Assembly (NCBI RefSeq): GCF_003097515.1
Contig: NZ_CP029188.1
Span: 2,037,001-2,101,000, forward strand
DNA from: Streptomyces tirandamycinicus
Lineage (GTDB): Bacteria; Actinomycetota; Actinomycetes; Streptomycetales; Streptomycetaceae
DNA length: 64,000 nucleotides
Direction: 5' to 3'
This document shows positions 43,988-52,259 of this stretch, piece by piece. The notes beneath the pieces were generated by a model, which was not told where the DNA came from, made no database searches, and saw only the letters and a list, made by a program, of their open reading frames with translations. Numbering within the stretch: the first letter of the stretch is position 1; the number at the start of each line of letters is the position of its first letter. A program made the translations under genes and the position numbers.

Positions 43988-45567
43988 TCGGTACGCTCGC
44001 CCGGCTGGAAGCGGTCGAGAGCGGGCGGGCACAGCCGCTCGCCACCGTGCGGCACCGGCATCTCTCGCCGCGCCCGATGGTGTTCGTCCCTCTCACCACC
44101 GCCGGTGAGGCCGGCGCCCCGCTCGGGGCGCTCGTGGGCACCGACCGGGACGCGCCGCGCCTGCTCGCCGTCGCCCAGCCCCGGGACCGCGAGCTGCGGT
44201 TCGCCTTCCTCGCCGAACTGGCGGAGGCGCTGCTGCCGTACCTCGACGGATACGCCGACGACGTGGAGCCCGCCGAGCGCGCCGAGACGGATCCGGAGAC
44301 CGGCAAGCGGGTCAAGGTCGAGGTGGAGCTCTGCGCGGACGCCCCGCAGCTCATCGTGCCCAGCCGGCCCGGCGTCGACTTCGTACGCCTGCTCGGCCGG
44401 TCGATGCGGTTCCGGCGGACCGCCGAGCAGGACCCCGACACCCCCTACCCGGCGCCCCCGCGCGTGCCGCTGCTCGGCCGCTGGCTGACGCACTACGGCG
44501 AGCGGGCACGGGTGCCCGGCTCCTCGCTGCTGCTCGCGATGACGGATCTGCTGGGGCGGCACTGGGCGACCGGGCAGTCCCGGCTGGAGGACCAGCACCT
44601 GGGCGCGCTGCTGGCCTGGATCGCCCCGCCGGAGGGCAGGTCCGGCGCCGAGGCGGCGTACCGGGCGGAGGTGGAGCGCGACGGCGGGGGCCAGTTGGTG
44701 TGCCCACCGGCCGGGCCCGCCACGGACCCGGCCTTCGACAACAAGCTCCTCGCGCCGGTGATGGAGCGGTACGACCGGGCCCGGCAGGCGCTCGCCGCCG
44801 CTCCGGACGGAGCCGTGGCCGACGAGCAGCTGGCCCGGCTCACCTCGGCCGAGCGGGAGATCCGCTCGCTGCTCGAGGGGGTGCTGCGCCCCACGTGGGA
44901 CGCGGTGTGGGACGGGATCGGCCTGCTCCGGGAGCTGCCCGAGGGCCCGCACGTCGCCGACCGGTGGACCCGCGACCGCTGGTCGTTCACCGGTCACCGC
45001 GACCGGGTGCGGGCCGGTGAGCCCCCGCAGCCGCGCCGGGACGACGCGGTGACCGCCGCGCAGAAGCTGGCCGCGCGCGAGACCGCGCAGGCGCAGCTCG
45101 AGGCGCAGGAGGCCCTGGACGATCCGCTGGTGCTGGCGGGGCGGCGCCTCGCGGGCGAGGCGTTCGCCGGGGTGGTCACCGAGGTGACGATGGCCTGGTC
45201 CGAGTCGAAACGCCCCTCGCCCCGGCCGCTGCTGACGGTACGCACGGACGACTCTCCGCATCTGGGCGCCGGGGTGAAGGCCTACCGCTCGCTGGACGGC
45301 AGACCGCAGTCCGCCGAGTTCGTGCGCTACGAGGAGGACGGCACGGTGGTCCTGCGGCTGCTGGACCGGATGGGACGGTCCCGGGACCCGGCGGAGGGAT
45401 CGGTGCCGGAGGTGGGCGAGCCCGTCGCCTGGACCCTGTTCGAGCACGACCAGCGCGGCGGGCCGAAGCTTCCCGAGCCGGAGGACACACCGTGGACGCA
45501 CGGCGGTCCACCGCGTACCGACGCCGCCGAGAGCCCCGACGCCGTGACCCCGGAGGACCTGCTGTGA
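43978..45567 (+). CDS. Unknown protein linking the nuclease and helicase genes
   Basis: 529 residues. I do not recognise a named family. It opens with a mixed alpha-beta region (LATVRHRHLSPRPMVFVPLT; LLAVAQPRDRELRFAFLAEL), has a long helical middle (VTAAQKLAARETAQAQLEAQ) and ends with a beta-rich segment (FAGVVTEVTMAWSESKRPSP; PLLTVRTDDSPHL; TVVLRLLDRMG) that reads like a small beta barrel. The helix-barrel order recalls the stalk and beta-barrel 1B domain of UPF1/Dna2 helicases, which the partner helicase here seems to lack. It overlaps both neighbours (10 bp and GTGA), implying a complex. Its role as a DNA-binding bridge is inference. Confidence 0.65.
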   Translation: MSLIGTLARLEAVESGRAQPLATVRHRHLSPRPMVFVPLTTAGEAGAPLGALVGTDRDAPRLLAVAQPRDRELRFAFLAELAEALLPYLDGYADDVEPAERAETDPETGKRVKVEVELCADAPQLIVPSRPGVDFVRLLGRSMRFRRTAEQDPDTPYPAPPRVPLLGRWLTHYGERARVPGSSLLLAMTDLLGRHWATGQSRLEDQHLGALLAWIAPPEGRSGAEAAYRAEVERDGGGQLVCPPAGPATDPAFDNKLLAPVMERYDRARQALAAAPDGAVADEQLARLTSAEREIRSLLEGVLRPTWDAVWDGIGLLRELPEGPHVADRWTRDRWSFTGHRDRVRAGEPPQPRRDDAVTAAQKLAARETAQAQLEAQEALDDPLVLAGRRLAGEAFAGVVTEVTMAWSESKRPSPRPLLTVRTDDSPHLGAGVKAYRSLDGRPQSAEFVRYEEDGTVVLRLLDRMGRSRDPAEGSVPEVGEPVAWTLFEHDQRGGPKLPEPEDTPWTHGGPPRTDAAESPDAVTPEDLL

Positions 45568-46910
45568 CCGGGACCGTGATCCCGCTGTTCGACCCCGGGG
45601 CGGAGGCCGCCCGTGCCACCGCCGCCATTCTGGAGGACACCCTCGGCGGGGATGCGCGCGGTGTCGTCGTGGACTCGCCCCCGGGCGCGGGGAAGTCGAC
45701 ACTCGTGGTGCGGGCGGCGCTGGAACTCGCCGCGGCCGGGCGCCCGTTGATGGTCGTCGCGCAGACCAACGCGCAGGTGGACGATCTGGTGGTGCGGCTG
45801 GCGGAGAAGGAGCCCGGGCTGCCCGTGGGCCGGCTGCACAGCAGCGACCCGGACCCGTACGACAGGGCGCTCGACGAACTGCCCGCGGTACGGAAGTCGG
45901 CGAAGGCCGGCGATCTCGCGGGGCTGGACGTGGTGATCTCGACCGCCGCGAAGTGGGCGCACGTCAAGGGCGTCGAACCCTGGCGGCACGCCATCGTGGA
46001 CGAGGCGTACCAGATGCGTTCGGACGCGCTGCTCGCCGTGGCCGGGCTGTTCGAGAGGGCGCTGTTCGTGGGGGATCCGGGGCAGCTCGACCCGTTCTCC
46101 GTGGTCGGGGCCGAGCAGTGGGCGGGGCTGTCGTACGACCCGTCGGCGAGCGCGGTGTCCACGCTGCTCGCCCACAACCCGGAGCTGCCGCAGCACCGGC
46201 TCCCCGTGTCCTGGCGGCTGCCGGCGTCGGCCGCGCCCCTGGTGTCCGCCGCGTTCTACCCGTACACGCCCTTCCGCAGCGGTACGGGCGCGGGCGACCG
46301 GCGGCTGACGTTCGGGGTCGCTTCGGACGGCTCGGGGCCCGACCGGGTGCTGGACGAGGCGGCCGAGTCCGGCTGGGGTCTGCTGGAGCTCCCCGCCCGG
46401 CACACCCCGCGCACGGACCCGGAGGCGGTGCGGGCCGTGGCCCTGGTGGTCCGGCGGCTGCTCGACCGCGGAGGCGCGTCGGTCTCGGAGCGCTCCCCGG
46501 ACCCGGTGCCGCTGACCGCGGACCGGATCGCCGTCGGCACGGCCCACCGCGACCAGGCCGCCTCGGTGCGGTCGGCGCTCGCGGAGCTGGGCGTCGCGGG
46601 TGTGACCGTGGACACCGCCAACCGGCTCCAGGGCAGGGAGTTCGATGTCACGGTCGTGCTCCATCCCCTGTCGGGACGCCCGGACGCGACGGCCTTCCAC
46701 CTCGAGACCGGCCGCCTCTGCGTGCTGGCCTCCCGCCATCGCCACGCCTGCGTCGTCGTGTGCCGGGCGGGTGTCACCGAGCTGCTGGACGAGCACCCGT
46801 CCACGGAGCCGGTGCAGCTCGGTGTCACGGTGAAGTTCCCGGACGGATGGGAGGCGAACCACGCGGTGCTCTCACACCTGGGGGAACACCGGGTGAGCTG
46901 GGCTCCCTAG
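45564..46910 (+). CDS. SF1 helicase, UPF1/Dna2-like
   Basis: 448 residues from GTG 45564 (CGGAGG upstream; GTGA overlap with the previous gene). SF1 motifs in order: I GAGKST (residues 41-46), Ia VVAQTNAQVDDL, II IVDEAYQM, III FVGDPGQLDP, IV-like VSWRLPASAAP, V VDTANRLQGREFDV, VI LCVLASRHRHACVVV. It is short for the class because the usual inserted 1B barrel domain is reduced; the preceding gene may provide it. Expected to unwind or translocate on DNA with ATP, feeding the nuclease. The pairing resembles AddAB/Dna2-type end processing. Confidence 0.85.
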   Translation: MTGTVIPLFDPGAEAARATAAILEDTLGGDARGVVVDSPPGAGKSTLVVRAALELAAAGRPLMVVAQTNAQVDDLVVRLAEKEPGLPVGRLHSSDPDPYDRALDELPAVRKSAKAGDLAGLDVVISTAAKWAHVKGVEPWRHAIVDEAYQMRSDALLAVAGLFERALFVGDPGQLDPFSVVGAEQWAGLSYDPSASAVSTLLAHNPELPQHRLPVSWRLPASAAPLVSAAFYPYTPFRSGTGAGDRRLTFGVASDGSGPDRVLDEAAESGWGLLELPARHTPRTDPEAVRAVALVVRRLLDRGGASVSERSPDPVPLTADRIAVGTAHRDQAASVRSALAELGVAGVTVDTANRLQGREFDVTVVLHPLSGRPDATAFHLETGRLCVLASRHRHACVVVCRAGVTELLDEHPSTEPVQLGVTVKFPDGWEANHAVLSHLGEHRVSWAP

Positions 46911-46968
46911 TGCCGTGTCAGGCGGGGTTTGCCCGTCGCGACGGGGCGAGCGTTGCCTGATGCGGCAC
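46910..46968. repeat. Imperfect inverted repeat, terminator-like dispersed element
   Basis: GTGCCGTGTCAGGC (46910-46923) and GCCTGATGCGGCAC (46955-46968) pair at 12 of 14 positions, beginning at the stop codon of the helicase gene. The 12-mer GCCTGATGCGGC recurs at 39575-39586, also at a gene end. Confidence 0.65.
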
Positions 46969-47086
46969 GAGCGGGGGCCCGGGGCCGGTCATCGGCGCGG
47001 GACGGCGTGACCGTGCCGCCGGTGCTTGCCCTCTTGTGCGGGGCGGGACAATGGGGGTGGTCCAAGAGCGCGAGAAGGAGACACGC

Positions 47087-47446
47087 ATGGCGGAGTCGTC
47101 GGGGCGGGGCGAGCGGCGGGTACGGCCTTCGCCGCTGCTCTTCGAGCCCGCGGAGGTCGCCTCCGACCCGGAGCACTTCTTCGATCTGGAGTCGATCGAG
47201 GACCCCCGGGAGCTGCTCTCCCGCGCGACGGAACTCACCCAGGCGTTCCAGGCGGCGACGGACCGCGCCCTGGAGTACCAGGCGATCGCCGCGGCGCAGC
47301 TCGCCGACCCGCGCCGCTTCGACCGGCTGACCCCGGCGGAGATCGCGCGCAGGGCGGAGTGGAGCGAGGACTACACCAAGCGCATGATCGATTTCGGCCG
47401 GGATCTGCTGCGCGGGCCGGACCCGAGGCCGGCGCCCCGGCCGTAG
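47087..47446 (+). CDS. Small conserved hypothetical protein
   Basis: 119 residues; ATG 47087 with GAAGGAG six bases upstream. Helical, with FEPAEVASDPEHFFDLESIE, an amphipathic ELTQAFQAATDRALEYQAIA, and LTPAEIARRAEWSEDYTKRM, which looks like a helix-turn-helix (AEIARRAEWSEDYTKRMI). It may be a small DNA-binding protein. It follows the helicase gene by 176 bp in the same direction; whether it belongs with that operon is open. Confidence 0.6.
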   Translation: MAESSGRGERRVRPSPLLFEPAEVASDPEHFFDLESIEDPRELLSRATELTQAFQAATDRALEYQAIAAAQLADPRRFDRLTPAEIARRAEWSEDYTKRMIDFGRDLLRGPDPRPAPRP

Positions 47447-47898
47447 CACCCGGCGCCGGCCGGCCCCGCGAGGTGCGGGGTGCGCTGGGTGCACTGGATG
47501 CGCTGGATGCGCTGGATGCGCTGGATGCGCTGGATGCGCTGGATGCGCTGGATGCGCTGGATGCAGGGTACGTGCGGGCCGCTGGATGCAGGGTACGTGC
47601 GGGCCGCTGGGTGTGGGGTGCGTGCGGGCAGCGCTGGGTGTGGGGTACGGGATCGCTGGGCGCGGGGTGCGGAGCCGTCCCGGAGGGTGCCGAAAAGCGC
47701 TTCCCCGCCCCCGCCCCGCGACGGCCAGGAGCGCCAGGGGTCAGCCCGGGAGAGGCGGGGCCGGGACTCTCCTCCGTCATGCCTGCCGCATATGACCGGA
47801 GGGATGCCGAGGGGCAAGATACTCCTCCCGCCGCCCTCTGTCCCCGATTTCGACAACTCGCGGAAACCGAGCCGTGACTCCGCGTACACGTAGTCGTC
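47447..47898. other. Minisatellite-rich spacer
   Basis: No gene assigned. It contains nine copies of TGCGCTGGA (47481-47561, two units with single changes), then two copies of a 25-bp unit (47561-47585, 47586-47610), then decayed versions to about 47660. The stretch 47700-47890 before the next gene is ordinary. Confidence 0.65.
47481..47561. repeat. 9-bp minisatellite (TGCGCTGGA)9
   Basis: Nine contiguous 9-bp units: TGCGCTGGG, TGCACTGGA, then seven identical TGCGCTGGA. It is open in several frames and would encode (LDA)n or (RWM)n, but there is no ribosome site and no sign of translation. Confidence 0.9.
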
Positions 47899-48567
47899 AT
47901 GAGTAATCGGCCGCGAGACGACATCAGCGCCGCACCCTGCAGTCCCGACCTCCACGACGAGCGGCGGCGGGACGTCTTCGCCTTCCTGAGGGAGGACGGA
48001 CGGCACCACACCGCCCAGATCACCGCACCCGGGGCCGACTGGCTCGCGTCCGCCAGTACGCATCCGCGGTCCACGCTGGCCCTGTGGGAGTCGCGGCCGT
48101 CCGCGCCGTTCGTCGTGCCGTGCGGCGGGGGCGTCTTCGACGTGGTGAACGTACCCGCGATGTTCGGGCGGCGGATGCTGGACCGGCTGTGGTCGGAGGG
48201 CCCGGGGTCGGGGCCGGTCGCGTACCACCGGGGCCGGACGCTGCTGTTCGCCGCCCCGGGCACGGCCCAGCGACTGCCGAGCCTGCTGGAGTGGGAGGAG
48301 TGGGGCGGTGCCGTGCCGCCCCTGCTCTGCCACGGCACCGGCGACGCGATCACCGTTCCGCCGCTCGCCCCGGTGCCCGCGGGTGGAGCCGGCCCGCGCT
48401 GGGTGGTGGCCCCCGACACCCGGCACCCGTGGCTCCCCGGGCCGGAGGTCCTGCTCTGGGCGTGTGTACGGGCGGCGCGCACCACCTCCGCGGCGACGGT
48501 GCGTATATCGATTTTTCCTCCCGCCGATCAGGGTGCTAAGGTCTACGACGTCAGCAGGCGCCGCTAG
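47899..48567 (+). CDS. Primase/polymerase-like hypothetical protein
   Basis: 222 residues. VFAFLREDGRHHTAQITAPG, ADWLASASTHPRSTLALWES, then a CGGGVFDVVNVPAMFGRRML segment and HRGRTLLFAAPGTAQRLPSL resemble the short Streptomyces proteins annotated as bifunctional DNA primase/polymerase N-terminal-like; the catalytic Asp residues of true prim-pol domains are not evident. The stop codon lies inside the tRNA-Lys gene, overlapping it by 10 bases, and the tRNA promoter must lie in this gene's 3' end. The final KVYDVSRRR is therefore dictated by promoter and tRNA sequence. Confidence 0.6.
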   Translation: MSNRPRDDISAAPCSPDLHDERRRDVFAFLREDGRHHTAQITAPGADWLASASTHPRSTLALWESRPSAPFVVPCGGGVFDVVNVPAMFGRRMLDRLWSEGPGSGPVAYHRGRTLLFAAPGTAQRLPSLLEWEEWGGAVPPLLCHGTGDAITVPPLAPVPAGGAGPRWVVAPDTRHPWLPGPEVLLWACVRAARTTSAATVRISIFPPADQGAKVYDVSRRR

Positions 48568-48631
48568 CTCAGTTGGTTAGAGCAGCTGACTCTTAATCAG
48601 CGGGTCCGGGGTTCGAGTCCCTGGCGGCGCA
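48558..48631 (+). tRNA. tRNA-Lys (CTT anticodon), copy 1
   Basis: Acceptor GCGCCGC/GCGGCGC with discriminator A, anticodon loop CTCTTAA (CTT at 48592-48594), T-arm with GGTTCGAGTCC. Identical to the copy at 62192. Confidence 0.97.
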
Positions 48632-48638
48632 CAGACGG

Positions 48639-48670
48639 AGAAAGCCCCTCGCGGAAGCGGGGGGCTTTTT
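48639..48670 (+). terminator. Terminator after tRNA-Lys copy 1
   Basis: AAAGCCCC...GGGGGCTTTTT hairpin with a CGC/GCG extension around GGAA; one of the few here with a true T-run. Confidence 0.85.
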
Positions 48671-48680
48671 CGTCGCCCCG

Positions 48681-48745
48681 TGCCACGGGTCCTCCCCACC
48701 GCCACGGGTCCTCCCCACCGCCACGGGTCCTCCCCACCGCCACGG
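48681..48745. repeat. 20-bp tandem repeat (CCACGGGTCCTCCCCACCG)
   Basis: Three full units and a partial fourth downstream of the tRNA terminator, ahead of the convergent protease gene. Confidence 0.8.
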
Positions 48746-48796
48746 TCCGGGCTCTGCCACGGGCCCGGGCTGCTTCCCGGGTGCGGACACCTCCGC

Positions 48797-50053
48797 TCAG
48801 CGCACAGTCGTGATCTTGACTGTCCATGCTCCGGTACGGGTGCGGTCCGCCACCTCCACCCGCACCCGCTCGCCCGGGACGGTGAAGGACTCCCCCACAC
48901 CGAGCGGCGCGTCCGCCAGCTGCGGGTAGACCGAGCGGTCCCAGCACGCCCCGCTCCTCGGATGGGTGTCGATCACCTCGACGGGGCCGGCGCCGGACGC
49001 CTCCTCGTTCCGCACCCGGTAGAGCAGCACACCCTCCTTGCAGGTGTCCCGGTCATTGCCCGTCGCCCCGCGCGCCTCGATGGCCAGCGCGGTGTTCTGC
49101 CCGGTCCTGACCACCGCGAGCCTGGTTCCGCCGGGGCGCCCCGGCACGGGTGCGGCCGCCAGCGGCTCCAGCGCGAGCACCCGGTCGGCGGGACCGGTGA
49201 CGCACCGGACCTGGCTCTCGTCCAGCCATCCCAGCTTCCACTTGTGCCAGCCGAGGAACTCCGGGGCCAGCCCGAACTGGCTGCCCATCACGTCCCAGTC
49301 CCCCACATGGGTGTCCCAGTCGCCCTTGCCGTCCGTGGGCCGGTGGTAGAGGTCCGGCAGGTCGAAGACGTGCCCGGTCTCGTGCGCCAGGACATGGCGG
49401 TCGGGCGGATGGCGCTCGAACACCGTGACGGCCCGCTTCAGCTCGGTACCGTCGGCCTTCGTCGCCCGCTCGAAATTGACCACCTTGGTCGCGTCGGAGT
49501 CCACCCCGGGGGCGTCCGGGTCGGCGACCAGATAGACGACGTCGTAGCGGGAGAAGTCCACGTGCGGGTCCGCGACGGAGACCGCGTCCCGCAGGTACGC
49601 GGCCCGGCGCTCGGCGTCCCAGTCCCGCTTCATGCGGTACTCCGTCGACGCCCTGGGCATCCGGATCCACCGGCGCACGGGGTGCGGGCGCAGCAGGAAC
49701 CTCCCGTACGAGGCGTTGCGGAAGAAGTCGCTGGTCGCGGGGAAGTGGTCGGCGACCAGGTCGTCCGGCGTCGTCAGGGGGGCGGAGTCCGGGAAGGACA
49801 GGAAGACCATGACGGCGTCGACGGTGCGGTCGGGCCGCGGGTACGCGGAGTTCCAGCTGTCCAGTCCCAGCGAGTGGTGTGCGGCGGTCCGGGGCAGGGC
49901 GCAGCGGCGCGGGGAGGTGTCGGCCGAGGCGGGGCCCGCGGCGAGGGTGGTCGCAGCCAGGGCCACCAGGGAGGTGAAGACCGCCGCGCCGGCGCGCAGG
50001 GTCGGCCGCTCCACTCCTTTGGGTGAATCCTCCAGCGTCTGCTGACCCTCCAC
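48797..50053 (-). CDS. Secreted M6-family metalloprotease
   Basis: 418 residues. Signal peptide ending near residue 44 (GPASA-DTSPRR), then a zinc protease domain with HETGH (His224, Glu225, His228) followed by the Asp/Tyr turn FDLPDLYH, and DWDVMGSQFG as the Met-turn region. The fold matches immune inhibitor A/M6 peptidases. Expected outside the cell, probably in nutrient or developmental proteolysis. Start GTG with CGGAGG seven bases upstream. It is divergent from cdgA across a 315-bp gap. Confidence 0.85.
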   Translation of the reverse strand: MEGQQTLEDSPKGVERPTLRAGAAVFTSLVALAATTLAAGPASADTSPRRCALPRTAAHHSLGLDSWNSAYPRPDRTVDAVMVFLSFPDSAPLTTPDDLVADHFPATSDFFRNASYGRFLLRPHPVRRWIRMPRASTEYRMKRDWDAERRAAYLRDAVSVADPHVDFSRYDVVYLVADPDAPGVDSDATKVVNFERATKADGTELKRAVTVFERHPPDRHVLAHETGHVFDLPDLYHRPTDGKGDWDTHVGDWDVMGSQFGLAPEFLGWHKWKLGWLDESQVRCVTGPADRVLALEPLAAAPVPGRPGGTRLAVVRTGQNTALAIEARGATGNDRDTCKEGVLLYRVRNEEASGAGPVEVIDTHPRSGACWDRSVYPQLADAPLGVGESFTVPGERVRVEVADRTRTGAWTVKITTVR

Positions 50054-50368
50054 GTGGACCTCCGGCTACGGAATGCGGGACATCCAACCCAGCTTGTGGG
50101 CTTTTATGATGATTCGCACTGTTCCGCTGCACCGGTCGGGTGAGCAGTCCCCGACACCCCGGCGATCGACAGAAAGTCACAACCGGTCATGAGAGTCCCG
50201 GCCCGGTCTCCACCCGCGCAGAAACGATCGCCCTGGGCCTTCCGGTGCCCCTGATCGGCACCCGGAAGCTGGAACGCCCACCCGGCCAGCCTCTATGATC
50301 GGCACACTTTCCCGAGTTTCCGGGCCCGGCCCGGCCTGAACGACACGACTGCACTGCGGGAGCGAGCG
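50054..50368. promoter_or_regulatory. Divergent promoter region, protease / cdgA
   Basis: 315 bp, no gene. It must hold the promoters of both the M6 protease and cdgA. In S. coelicolor cdgA is a BldD target; I found no clean NTNACNCWGNGTNAN match, only TCACAACCGGTCA near 50176, which fits poorly. Confidence 0.5.
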
Positions 50369-52234
50369 GTGAGCGCACACACGGAAGGACGGGGCCCCGC
50401 GACCGTCGCGGCACCCGGGGGCGCCCATCCACTGGTCACGGAGAGTCAACAACCGGCGGCTCCCTCCGGCACCGCGGGGTCCGCCCGGTCCCGCCACGGC
50501 CGGTCGGCCGGTAAGCAACTCGGCGACTATCGCGCCGCGTTCAACGCCTCAGAGCTCGCCATGGCCCTCGTCGACCACGAGGGCCTCGTCGTATCCGCGA
50601 ACGACGCGCTCGCCGCGCTCCTCGGCACCGAACCGGACGCCCTGCGCTCCCGGCCCGCCGCCGACCTCGTCGATCTGGCCCCGGACGGACGCTCCCTGCT
50701 GGCCTACGGTGAGGTGCTGAACGGGCGGAGCCCACGGCTCCGCTGCACCCGCCGCCTCAAGCACGCGGACGGGCACCCCGTCTGGGCCGAGGTGACCGTC
50801 GTTCCCGTCCCCGGCAGCCGGCGGCTGCTGCTCTCGGTCGCCGACATCAGCGACCGCCGCGAACTCCAGTCGCGGCTGCGCCATCTCCAGATGCACGACC
50901 CGGTGACCCGGCTGCCCAACCGCGCCCTGTTTTTCGAGCGGCTCAGCAGCGCCCTCGACCCCTCCTCGTACGAGCACGGCGGCACCGGCCGGATCGGGTT
51001 GTGCTACCTCGACCTCGACGGCTTCAAGGCGGTCAACGACACCCTCGGCCACCGTATGGGCGACCGGCTGCTCACCGCGGTGGCGTCCCGGCTGACCGAG
51101 TGCGCGGACCGGGACGGCCAGGCCCGCGGCGGCACCCATCTCGTGGCCCGGCTCGGCGGCGACGAGTTCGCCGTCCTGGTCGAGGACTCCACCGGTACGG
51201 AGCAGCTCGCCGATCTGGCCAGGTCCGTACTGGCCGCGCTCCAGCAGCCGTTCGACCTGTCGGGGCAGCGGCTGTCGGTCTCCGCGTCCATCGGGGTGGT
51301 GGAGCGCGCGGCGGAGGGCACCACCGCGACCGGCCTGATGCAGGACGCGGACACGACGCTGTACTGGGCGAAGGCGGACGGCAAGGCCCGCTGGACGTTC
51401 TTCGACCCGGAGCGCAACGCCCACCGGATGACCCGTCAGGCGCTCTCGTCCACGCTCAGACCGGCGGTGGAGCGCGGGGAGTTCACGCTCGAGTACCAGC
51501 CGCTGGTGTGCATGGCGGACGGCGCGGTCCGGGGCGTGGAGGCGCTGGTGCGCTGGCAGCACCCCCAGTTCGGCACGCTCGCGCCGAATCGGTTCATCGG
51601 CATCGCCGAGGAGGACGGGTCGATCGTCCAGCTCGGCCGCTGGATCCTGCGCACCGCCTGCCGGCAGGCCCGCACGTGGGAGCTCGGGCACCCGGCGGCT
51701 CCGCCCCTGTTCGTCAGCGTCAACGTCGCCGTGCGCCAGCTGTGGGACTCCGACCTGGTCGCCGACGTGGCCGGGATCCTCGACGAGACCGGCCTCGCGC
51801 CGCACCTGCTGCAGCTGGAACTCACCGAGTCCGCGGTGATGGGCTCGGCTGGGCGCCCGCTGCAGGTGCTCCGGGCGCTGAGCGAGATGGGTGTCCGCAT
51901 CGCGATCGACGACTTCGGGACGGGCTACTCCAACCTGGCCTATCTCAGCCGCCTTCCGGTGTCCGTGCTGAAGCTCGACGGATCGTTCGTCCGTGGCTTC
52001 CGCTACGACGACGGCACACACCCGAACCCCGCCGACGAGACGATCGTCGAGGCCATGGTCGAGCTCGCCCACCGGCTCGGCCTGACGGTCACCGCCGAGT
52101 GCGTCGAGACCTCGGGCCAGGCCGAGCGGCTGCGCCGCATCGGCTGCGACACGGGGCAGGGCTGGCTGTACTCGCGCGCGGTGGCACCGGACCGGATCGC
52201 CGGGATGATCGGGGCCAGTCCGCTCGCGGTCTGA
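50369..52234 (+). CDS. cdgA: CdgA, PAS-GGDEF-EAL c-di-GMP enzyme
   Basis: 621 residues, cytoplasmic. PAS domain about 52-165; GGDEF domain 172-345 with intact RLGGDEFAVL (263-267); EAL domain 358-610 with EALVRWQHP (391-393), ELTESAVM, IDDFGTGYSNLAYLSRLPVS and TAECVET, so both synthesis and hydrolysis residues are present. The RxxD inhibitory site that should precede GGDEF by five residues is absent (GGTH). It makes or breaks c-di-GMP, which controls the BldD developmental switch. Symbol by match to S. coelicolor CdgA, which I recall in the same neighbourhood. Confidence 0.88.
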   Translation: MSAHTEGRGPATVAAPGGAHPLVTESQQPAAPSGTAGSARSRHGRSAGKQLGDYRAAFNASELAMALVDHEGLVVSANDALAALLGTEPDALRSRPAADLVDLAPDGRSLLAYGEVLNGRSPRLRCTRRLKHADGHPVWAEVTVVPVPGSRRLLLSVADISDRRELQSRLRHLQMHDPVTRLPNRALFFERLSSALDPSSYEHGGTGRIGLCYLDLDGFKAVNDTLGHRMGDRLLTAVASRLTECADRDGQARGGTHLVARLGGDEFAVLVEDSTGTEQLADLARSVLAALQQPFDLSGQRLSVSASIGVVERAAEGTTATGLMQDADTTLYWAKADGKARWTFFDPERNAHRMTRQALSSTLRPAVERGEFTLEYQPLVCMADGAVRGVEALVRWQHPQFGTLAPNRFIGIAEEDGSIVQLGRWILRTACRQARTWELGHPAAPPLFVSVNVAVRQLWDSDLVADVAGILDETGLAPHLLQLELTESAVMGSAGRPLQVLRALSEMGVRIAIDDFGTGYSNLAYLSRLPVSVLKLDGSFVRGFRYDDGTHPNPADETIVEAMVELAHRLGLTVTAECVETSGQAERLRRIGCDTGQGWLYSRAVAPDRIAGMIGASPLAV

Positions 52235-52259
52235 CGCCACACCGGCGGGCTCCGCGCTG

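Noticed and set aside
47586..47877. Long (LDA)n or (RWM)n proteins in the minisatellite region
   Set aside because: Open frames exist only because the 9-bp repeat lacks stops; there is no start signal and no conserved sequence.
50170..50190. BldD box before cdgA
   Set aside because: TCACAACCGGTCA has the wrong spacing against the BldD consensus.
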